Part shown: positions 32,882 to 38,644 of the stretch, in pieces
Layout of the letters: every line of letters begins with the position of its first letter
Position numbering within the stretch: position 1 is the first letter of the stretch
From: Fibrobacter succinogenes
Lineage (GTDB): Bacteria; Fibrobacterota; Fibrobacteria; Fibrobacterales; Fibrobacteraceae
Assembly (NCBI GenBank): GCA_902761355.1
Contig: CACWJY010000024.1
Coordinates: forward strand, 1 to 38,644
Length of the DNA: 38,644 nt
Direction of reading: 5' to 3'
Made by a program: the position numbers and the translations under genes
The notes under the pieces: model-generated
Told to the model about the DNA's origin: nothing
Database searches by the model: none
What the model saw: only the letters and a program-made list of their open reading frames with translations

Positions 32882-34051
32882 CTACTTATAGTTAACGTAA
32901 ATGATGAACGCGGAAGAAATCACGGTCAAGAGCGACGCAAGGAAAAGCGTAAAGTCCTTGAACGATTCGTAATGACTCTTGGGAACTTCGATATAGTCAC
33001 CCGGCAAGATCTGATCTTCGGTAACACTCAAAGTCAAGGGCTCGGGCTTGTTACCGCGCCAAACCCTAATCTGGTTCCACGTTCCGGTCACAGGGTTGAT
33101 TCCCGCCGCAGCCGCATAATCTAAAGCATGCCAGTTCGGTTCGTAAGCATAGCGGCCAATAAAGTTGACGGCTCCGCCCACGTATACCAGCATCTCCTGC
33201 ACCGAGAACTCGACTTCGGTATTGGGAGCGACCTTGGTCAGCTTCATCTCAGAAAGCGTAATCCAACGAGGAGGCTTGCCCGGTTCGCGTACGCACACGG
33301 CCTTGTAACCAAAGTTATGAAGGCGGGAACCTCCAGCAAGTTCATAGTACTCCTGAAGCGTACGATTTTCGTCGTAGGCGACACTTGTCCTGTAGCCAGG
33401 GAAAATCATTGCGATATTGTCGCCAATGGCCACAAATGGCACAAAGACCTTGTCGCCCTGCTCCAGCATCACGTCCATGTCAAACTTACCCTGCGACGTC
33501 ATCGCGTTGTAGTCCACATGGATTGTATCCTTGTCGCGAATCACCATAACGTCTTCAGTATTGGCGTTCGCCAAGATACCGCCCACGTCGCGGATAAACA
33601 AGCTTAGACGAGTCTGGGGTTCTACCAGGTGCTGCCCCACCTTCGAGACGGCACCCATGGCATTGACCTTGAATTTTTTGAGGGCAGCCAGCTGCACAAA
33701 GCAGTATTCACGCTTGTAACGCTTGGAAACCAGTTCCATAATCAGCTCGCGTGCTTCGGCAAAAGTCTTGCCGCCCACATTCACGGCGCCACATTCCTCG
33801 ACCGCCACGGAGCCATCGGGGTACACCTGCACCGAGAGGTAATTATCCTCGAGCATCAAGTCCAAAAAATCGCCGGGACCAAGGACGTAGCTAGAATCAA
33901 CGGCAACTTCGGCATAAGTCGGATTCAGTGCGACACTACTACGAGACGAGACTCCGTCCTTTTTATTGGCAAGAGCCGAAGCCTTAAAAAGGTCGTCATC
34001 CGCAAACACCGATACGCACAATAGGGCAACAAATAAAACAAAACTTCGCAT
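32882..34051 (-). CDS. Wza-like polysaccharide export outer-membrane protein
   Basis: ATG 34051 is chosen because TAGGA precedes it and a signal peptide follows at once (MRSFVLFVALLCVSVFA); the open frame extends further upstream to 34096. The ~389-residue product carries the poly-export domain YVLGPGDFLDLMLEDNYLSVQVYPDGSVAVEECGAV (~50-90), SLBB-like regions (KVNAMGAVSKVGQHLVEPQT; VYVGGAVNFIGRYAYEPN) and a C-terminal hydrophobic helix, FTLFLASLLTVISSAFIIYV, that may cross the outer membrane as in Wza. No lipobox is seen after the signal. It is the first gene of the wza-wzz-wzy run and starts about 135 bp after the rplQ stop and terminator. Confidence 0.88.
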   Translation of the reverse strand: MRSFVLFVALLCVSVFADDDLFKASALANKKDGVSSRSSVALNPTYAEVAVDSSYVLGPGDFLDLMLEDNYLSVQVYPDGSVAVEECGAVNVGGKTFAEARELIMELVSKRYKREYCFVQLAALKKFKVNAMGAVSKVGQHLVEPQTRLSLFIRDVGGILANANTEDVMVIRDKDTIHVDYNAMTSQGKFDMDVMLEQGDKVFVPFVAIGDNIAMIFPGYRTSVAYDENRTLQEYYELAGGSRLHNFGYKAVCVREPGKPPRWITLSEMKLTKVAPNTEVEFSVQEMLVYVGGAVNFIGRYAYEPNWHALDYAAAAGINPVTGTWNQIRVWRGNKPEPLTLSVTEDQILPGDYIEVPKSHYESFKDFTLFLASLLTVISSAFIIYVNYK

Positions 34052-34125
34052 GTTCCTATAAAATACAAAAAAAGAGCGTAAAGTTACTACTTGCAAGCTA
34101 ATTGTTACTTGGATTTTTTATCAAT

Positions 34126-34160
34126 CAAAAAACAGGGCCCGATATGCATCGGGACCCTGT
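34126..34160 (-). terminator. Strong Rho-independent terminator of the ribosomal operon
   Basis: On the minus strand ACAGGG and CCCGAT arms pair with ATCGGG and CCCTGT (34132-34160, one bulged base, loop GCAT), followed by TTTTTT. It starts about 25 bp after the rplQ stop and closes the spc/alpha transcript before the polysaccharide genes. Confidence 0.93.
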
Positions 34161-34185
34161 CTTCAATCTTTTTGCAAAGATTCAA

Positions 34186-34650
34186 TTATGCCTTGCTTTC
34201 GCCTTCAACCATGCTCACAGCTTCGGACTTGGCAGGTTCGGCAGCCTTCTTGGCCTTCACGACGATTTCGTCTTCGACGAGACCGACGAGAGCCATTTCG
34301 GAAGCGTCACCAGCGCGGTTCGGGCCGAGCTTGATGATGCGGGTGTAACCACCGTTACGGCCAGCATAGCGAGGACCGATCGTTGCGAACAGGTCCTGCA
34401 CGGCCTTCGGGCTCATCACGAAGCGAGAAGCTTCACGACGTGCAGAAAGGTCACCCTTCTTTGCATAAGTGATCATGCGATCCACGCAGCTGCGGACGAG
34501 CTTAGCCTTGTGGAGAGTAGTGCGCACGTAGCGGTTGCTCTGCTCGGCTTCCATGCCCTTCTCAAGAATAGAAGTGGTAAGAGCGCGGAGGATGGCACGC
34601 TTGTGCTGAGCGTTAACGCCCAATTTCTTGTTTTTTACACCGTGTCTCAT
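34186..34650 (-). CDS. rplQ: 50S ribosomal protein L17
   Basis: The first ~115 residues are standard L17, beginning MRHGVKNKKLGVNAQHKRAI and including YAGRNGGYTRIIKLGPNRAGDASEMA. At 154 residues it exceeds the usual ~117-127 because of an Ala/Glu/Lys tail (KKAAEPAKSEAVSMVEGESKA). It starts 2 bp after the rpoA stop. Confidence 0.98.
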   Translation of the reverse strand: MRHGVKNKKLGVNAQHKRAILRALTTSILEKGMEAEQSNRYVRTTLHKAKLVRSCVDRMITYAKKGDLSARREASRFVMSPKAVQDLFATIGPRYAGRNGGYTRIIKLGPNRAGDASEMALVGLVEDEIVVKAKKAAEPAKSEAVSMVEGESKA

Positions 34651-34652
34651 GT

Positions 34653-35627
34653 TTAATCCTTCAAGTAGTCATCGACGTCCATGCCAAAAGAGAGGCCCAT
34701 GGAGGTCAACACCTCGTTAAGTTCCACCAAGGACTTCCGACCGAAGTTCTTGTATTTAAGCATATCGTTTTCCTTGTTGCGCACAAGTTCGCCAACGGTA
34801 TGGATGTTAGCCATACGGAGGCAGTTGCTGGAGCGAACGGAGAGTTCCAGATCGTCCACGCGGGTGCGCAGGAGCTGGGCGATACGCTGACGTTCTTCAT
34901 CCATTTCAAGTTCTTCGGGGCTTTCGAGATCGCCTTCGAAGTTGATGAAGATTTCCAAGTGGTCCATGAGGAGCTTTGCAGCGTATGCAAGAGCGTCTTC
35001 CGGATCAATGGAACCATCAGTCGTGATTTCCAGTTCCAGACGGTTGTAGTCCGTCTTCTGGCCAACGCGGGTATCGCTGATGTGCATCGCGACTTTCTGC
35101 ACCGGGTTGAAGTTGGCGTCCATGGCGATCACGCCAATCGGAGCGTCCTTGTCCTTCAATTCGTCGGCAGTGACGTAGCCGCGGCCGCTGGAAATCTTCA
35201 CTTCCAGGGAGAGCGATGCGTTACCGTTCAAAGTAGCGATATGGACATCCGGAGTCAGGATGGCGACGTTCGGATTATCCATGAAGTCCTTAGCCGTGAC
35301 TTCGCCTTCGCCGGACATGTCCAGGCGGAGAGTTTCGTCGTGGTCGGACAGGAGCTTGACGCGGATGCTCTTGAGATTCAGGATGATGTCGGTGACATCT
35401 TCCTTCACACCCGGAATCGTCGAGAATTCCTTATCGACGCCTTCAATTTTCACGGAGACAATAGCCGCACCCTGCAGAGAGGAAAGGAGCGAGCGACGGA
35501 GGGCGTTACCGAGGGTAATACCCCAGCCACGTTCCAAAGCCTCTACGACAAACTTGGCGTAGCGACCGTCTTCGCCGGTTTCCACTTTCTGGAAGCTGCG
35601 CGGCATCTGAAGTGATTTCCACATCAT
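34653..35627 (-). CDS. rpoA: DNA-directed RNA polymerase subunit alpha
   Basis: A 324-residue protein with the assembly N-terminal domain (ERGWGITLGNALRRSLLSSL near residue 32-51) and a helical C-terminal domain (about 245-320) containing VRSSNCLRMANI and GRKSLVELNEVL, the surface that contacts UP elements and activators. The first of two adjacent ATGs (35627) has GAGGT at suitable spacing. In the canonical alpha operon rpsD lies between rpsK and rpoA; here only 18 bp separate them. Confidence 0.98.
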   Translation of the reverse strand: MMWKSLQMPRSFQKVETGEDGRYAKFVVEALERGWGITLGNALRRSLLSSLQGAAIVSVKIEGVDKEFSTIPGVKEDVTDIILNLKSIRVKLLSDHDETLRLDMSGEGEVTAKDFMDNPNVAILTPDVHIATLNGNASLSLEVKISSGRGYVTADELKDKDAPIGVIAMDANFNPVQKVAMHISDTRVGQKTDYNRLELEITTDGSIDPEDALAYAAKLLMDHLEIFINFEGDLESPEELEMDEERQRIAQLLRTRVDDLELSVRSSNCLRMANIHTVGELVRNKENDMLKYKNFGRKSLVELNEVLTSMGLSFGMDVDDYLKD

Positions 35628-35645
35628 TGGCGATACCTCTTTTAA

Positions 35646-36086
35646 TTAGACTCTTCTCTTCTTTTTAGGACGGCAACCATTGTGCGGAACGCCCGTCACG
35701 TCTCGAATAGAGAGAACTTCGAGGCCCGCATTCTTGATAGCACGGACAGCGGATTCACGACCGCCACCTGCACCCTTGACGCGGACATCTACCTTGCGCA
35801 TACCGAGGTCGAAAGCCTTGTGGGCAGCGACTTCAGCGGCGAGCTGGGCAGCAAACGGAGTGCTCTTGCGAGAGCCCTTGAAACCGGAGTTACCCGGAGA
35901 GCCCCAAGCGACCACGTTGCCACGAGCATCGGTGATAGAAACGATTGTATTGTTGAAAGAAGCGAACACGCAGGCGATGCCCTGGATGTCAATACGCTTC
36001 TTGCCCTTCTTGACCTTTTCTTCTGTAGCAGCAGCGACCGGAGCTTCGGCAGCGGCAGCAGTTTCCTTAATTTCTTCTTCAGCCAC
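35646..36086 (-). CDS. rpsK: 30S ribosomal protein S11 with an Ala/Glu-rich N-terminal extension
   Basis: The core from about residue 28 onward is typical S11 ([64 protein letters not shown]). About 25 extra residues ([21 protein letters not shown]...) precede it, making 146 residues against the usual ~129. The start codon is GTG at 36086, with GGAG 7 bp upstream, and no ATG is available closer to the core. Confidence 0.97.
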   Translation of the reverse strand: MAEEEIKETAAAAEAPVAAATEEKVKKGKKRIDIQGIACVFASFNNTIVSITDARGNVVAWGSPGNSGFKGSRKSTPFAAQLAAEVAAHKAFDLGMRKVDVRVKGAGGGRESAVRAIKNAGLEVLSIRDVTGVPHNGCRPKKKRRV

Positions 36087-36097
36087 GATGAATCTCC

Positions 36098-36466
36098 TTA
36101 CTTCTTCTTGTTAGCCACAGTCTTCTTGGGGCCCTTACGAGTGCGGGCGTTGGTACGGGAGCGCTGACCGCGGACCGGGAGGCCCTTGCGGTGGCGGAGG
36201 CCACGATAGCAACCAATATCCTGCAGACGCTTAATGTTCAAGGTGATTTCTGCGCGGAGCTGACCTTCCACAGAGTATTCGTCTTCAAGAAGATGGCGAA
36301 TCTTACCTTGTTCTTCTTCAGTCAGGTCGTCACACTTCTTGTTCTTGTCAATGCCCAGCTGAGCACAGACCTTGTTAGCGGTGAACAGACCGACACCATA
36401 GATTGCCGTCAGACCGTATTCAACAGTCTTGTTTTTCGGTAAATCGACACCAGCGATACGTGCCAT
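36098..36466 (-). CDS. rpsM: 30S ribosomal protein S13
   Basis: A normal 122-residue S13: [26 protein letters not shown] at the N-terminus, then the conserved [28 protein letters not shown] segment and a basic tail. It makes contacts with the 16S head and the 50S subunit. It follows rpmJ by 9 bp and has AAGGAG before its ATG. Confidence 0.98.
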   Translation of the reverse strand: MARIAGVDLPKNKTVEYGLTAIYGVGLFTANKVCAQLGIDKNKKCDDLTEEEQGKIRHLLEDEYSVEGQLRAEITLNIKRLQDIGCYRGLRHRKGLPVRGQRSRTNARTRKGPKKTVANKKK

Positions 36467-36475
36467 ACGATCTCC

Positions 36476-36592
36476 TTATCCCTGCTTCTGCTTGTGACGG
36501 GGGTTCTTCGAACAGATGATACGCAATACACCCTTACGGCGGATGATCTTGCAGTTTTCACATCTGGGTTTGATGGAGGCTTTGATTTTCAT
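36476..36592 (-). CDS. rpmJ: 50S ribosomal protein L36
   Basis: A 38-residue [22 protein letters not shown] then [19 protein letters not shown]. It has the zinc ribbon ligands C11, C14, C27 and H32 of the zinc-binding L36 form. It sits between infA and rpsM, the usual place. It was too short for an ORF length cutoff but is unambiguous. Confidence 0.98.
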   Translation of the reverse strand: MKIKASIKPRCENCKIIRRKGVLRIICSKNPRHKQKQG

Positions 36593-36620
36593 AGGTTTGA
36601 CCTTTCTTTGAAAATACCTA

Positions 36621-36839
36621 TTACTTGTAACGGTATGTGATTCGCCCACGATTCAGATCGTAGGGAGAAATCTCTACCAACACTTTGTCGTCCGGCAAAA
36701 TTCGAATGAAATGCCGACGCATTTTTCCAGAAACATGAGCGAGAATCTCGTGGCCATTTCCGAGTTGGACACGGAAGAAAGCGTTGGGGAGAGCTTCCAA
36801 CACAACACCTTCTACTTGTATGCCTTCTTCTTTAGCCAC
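36621..36839 (-). CDS. infA: Translation initiation factor IF-1
   Basis: A 72-residue OB-fold protein ([58 protein letters not shown]) of standard length that binds the 30S A site. The start is GTG at 36839, whose first base is the last G of the secY stop TAG, so translation is coupled to secY. No strong Shine-Dalgarno lies at the normal distance. Confidence 0.97.
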   Translation of the reverse strand: MAKEEGIQVEGVVLEALPNAFFRVQLGNGHEILAHVSGKMRRHFIRILPDDKVLVEISPYDLNRGRITYRYK

Positions 36840-38200
36840 TAAGACGCCATCCTGCCGCGAATGCGGCCATGCTTGAGGAAACCTTCATAATTCTTGGTAT
36901 GCAACTGGGCTTCGAGTTGACGGAGCGTATCCAGTGCCACACCGACCACGATAAGTACCGAGGTGCCCCCAATATAGAAACTCATATTGAGTGCGTCTTT
37001 CAAATGCAGAGGTCCGACGCTGATTAAGGCGAGGAAAAGGGACCCAGGCAGAGAAATTCTCGTGAGAACGTGGTCTATGTACCTTGCAGTTTCGTTACCC
37101 GGACGGATTCCCGGAATAAATCCACCACTTCTCTTGAGGTTTTCGGCAATGTCGTTAGGGTTGTACTGGATTGCCGTGTAGAAGTAGGTGAAGAATATAA
37201 TCAGGAGAGCGAAGATCACACTATAGGTAATGTGACCCGGGATGAACGCAGCCGCAAAGGACTGCATCGCGGAAACGTTCGGGAACCAGGAAGCGATCAT
37301 GGCCGGAATGAACATGATGCAGCTTGCGAAAATCACGGGAATCACGCCAGCGGTATTCACCTTGAAAGGCAGATAGCTGGACTGACCGCCCACGACCTTG
37401 GAGCCGACCGTCCTGCGAGGACTTTGGAGTGGAATGCGACGGTTCGCTTGCTCGACGAATACGATAAAGCCAATAATCAGCACCACGACAGCGAGAATAA
37501 AGATCTCGATGGCGAGCGGCTGGATATCTTCCTTAAACATTTCGAATTCTGCAAGGGCAGCCCGCGGAAGGCCACCGACGATACCGGCGAAGATGATAAG
37601 AGAAATACCGTTACCCACACCGTGCGAGGTAATCTGCTCGCCCAGGTACATCACGAAGATCGTACCAGCGGTGAAGGTCAGGGTAGCTAGTAAGCGGAAA
37701 CCGATGTTTCCGGCGCCAGAAGCGAAGTCATCAGCCAAGACGGACACTCCGGCACCAGTAGCGGTTGTCACCTTAAGGGAGGAAAGCCATACAGAAATGC
37801 CCCATCCCTGCAAGGCAGCCAAGGCCACCGTAAAGTAACGGGTATATTGGTTCAGCCTAGCGCGCCCTTCCTGGCCTTCCTTCTGCAACATCTGGATGGC
37901 GGGGATAACGGAACCCATCAACTGAATAATGATGGATGCACTAATGTAGGGCATGATACCTAGGGCAAAGATGGTCGCCTTAGCAAAGGCACCGCCCGTG
38001 AAGGAGTCATACAGGCCGAACAAATTATTCGAGTTACGGAAGAACTCCGCCAAAACGGCAGAATTCACTCCGGGGATGGTGATGTGTGCACCAAGGCGAT
38101 AGATGATCAGAACACCGAGCGTAAAAAGGAGCTTTTTACGCAGGTCTTCAATCTTGAACGCGTTGGCGAACGCATCGATGGCTTTCTTGAGAGCTTCCAT
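36839..38200 (-). CDS. secY: Preprotein translocase subunit SecY
   Basis: A 453-residue, ten-helix channel protein of the Sec translocon. Recognisable parts are [12 protein letters not shown] near the N-terminus, [14 protein letters not shown], the plug/TM2 region, the cytoplasmic loop [25 protein letters not shown] and GFIPGIRPG. It overlaps rplO by one base upstream and infA by one base downstream. Adenylate kinase and methionine aminopeptidase genes, often next to it, are absent. Confidence 0.98.
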   Translation of the reverse strand: MEALKKAIDAFANAFKIEDLRKKLLFTLGVLIIYRLGAHITIPGVNSAVLAEFFRNSNNLFGLYDSFTGGAFAKATIFALGIMPYISASIIIQLMGSVIPAIQMLQKEGQEGRARLNQYTRYFTVALAALQGWGISVWLSSLKVTTATGAGVSVLADDFASGAGNIGFRLLATLTFTAGTIFVMYLGEQITSHGVGNGISLIIFAGIVGGLPRAALAEFEMFKEDIQPLAIEIFILAVVVLIIGFIVFVEQANRRIPLQSPRRTVGSKVVGGQSSYLPFKVNTAGVIPVIFASCIMFIPAMIASWFPNVSAMQSFAAAFIPGHITYSVIFALLIIFFTYFYTAIQYNPNDIAENLKRSGGFIPGIRPGNETARYIDHVLTRISLPGSLFLALISVGPLHLKDALNMSFYIGGTSVLIVVGVALDTLRQLEAQLHTKNYEGFLKHGRIRGRMAS

Positions 38201-38643
38201 TAGATGATCTCGACTTTGCCGCCAGCAGCTTCAATCATGGCCTTAGCCTTTTCGCTGATGGCGTTAACCTTTACATTGATTGCCTTATCGATAGTACCAA
38301 AAGCAAGGACCTTGATAGGCAGTTCGATGTTCTTGATGAAACCCTGGTCGAACATGGCCTGGGCGTCGAAGTCCGTCACGCTGCAAGAAGCGAGCTTCTT
38401 GAGGTTAACGATCTGCGTATCCTTGGCGAAGTGAGACTTGAAGCCACGCTTCGGGATACGACGGTGGATCGGCATCTGGCCGCCTTCGAAGGCGACACGA
38501 CCGGCCTGTGCACTCTTACGAGCGCCGGCACCCTTCTGGCCACGACCAGCGGTGGTGCCCCAACCGGAACCCGGACCGCGACCAATGCGCTTGCGGCTCT
38601 TGCCCTTGGCAGCCTTGCCAGGATTGAGAGTATTGAGTTCCAT
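38200..38643 (-). CDS. rplO: 50S ribosomal protein L15
   Basis: A complete 147-residue L15: MELNTLNPGKAAKGKSRKRIGRGPGSGWGTTAGRGQKG at the start and a folded C-terminal half. The ATG is at 38643, one base from the window edge, so its ribosome site and the upstream spc genes are outside. It overlaps secY by one base. Confidence 0.97.
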   Translation of the reverse strand: MELNTLNPGKAAKGKSRKRIGRGPGSGWGTTAGRGQKGAGARKSAQAGRVAFEGGQMPIHRRIPKRGFKSHFAKDTQIVNLKKLASCSVTDFDAQAMFDQGFIKNIELPIKVLAFGTIDKAINVKVNAISEKAKAMIEAAGGKVEII

Positions 38644-38644
38644 C

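Noticed and set aside
1..38644. CRISPR arrays, insertion sequences, prophage or toxin-antitoxin genes
   Set aside because: No regularly spaced repeats, transposase or integrase motifs, or phage structural genes were seen on either strand. tRNA-Leu shows no duplicated 3' end that would mark an integration site.

Overview
The window is chromosomal DNA that most probably comes from the genus Fibrobacter. The strongest clue is a pair of large 'fibro-slime' domain proteins (16026-19922 and 20178-24011), a family typical of that genus. Supporting clues are the many exported and outer-membrane proteins, the shortened phosphotransacetylase expected of an acetate producer, AT-rich intergenic DNA with repeated TATATT motifs, and classical Shine-Dalgarno sites. 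Genus is inferred from protein families; I could not run a 16S comparison.

Layout. 1-94 is the 5' end of a 16S rRNA gene on the minus strand, with a leader and a perfect-consensus promoter plus an A-rich upstream element (95-340). 480-6107 (minus) holds an outer-membrane-like protein and a compact run of four genes: ABC-class ATPase (COG3044 type), flavin reductase-like protein, COG1237-type metallo-beta-lactamase-fold protein and NhaC-type antiporter. 6227-11769 (plus) holds a two-PEGA-domain exported protein, a COG3014-like lipoprotein, and an outer membrane protein tightly followed by a response regulator and histidine kinase. 11970-14324 (plus) encodes phosphofructokinase, an unlisted 47-codon small ORF and an exported TPR-like protein. 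Phosphate acetyltransferase lies at 14411-15799 (minus). The two tandem fibro-slime paralogues follow on the plus strand.

24119-29121 (minus) contains RNase G and a tRNA-Leu(UAG)-tig-clpP-clpX run for RNA decay, protein folding and proteolysis. 29180-34051 is a polysaccharide export set: a flippase on plus, converging on and overlapping a polymerase-like gene that follows Wzz-like and Wza-like genes on minus. No glycosyltransferase is present, so these proteins presumably work with enzymes encoded elsewhere. 34186-38643 (minus) is the end of the spc/alpha ribosomal region in the order rplO-secY-infA-rpmJ-rpsM-rpsK-rpoA-rplQ, without adk or map between secY and infA and without rpsD between rpsK and rpoA, closed by a strong terminator.

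The least ordinary items are the modular fibro-slime pair with a swapped N-terminal module, the COG3044/flavin reductase/MBL/NhaC operon of unknown joint function, the OMP-response regulator-kinase unit with an 11-bp tandem repeat just downstream, and the Pta with a degenerate N-terminal domain and no DRTGG domain.
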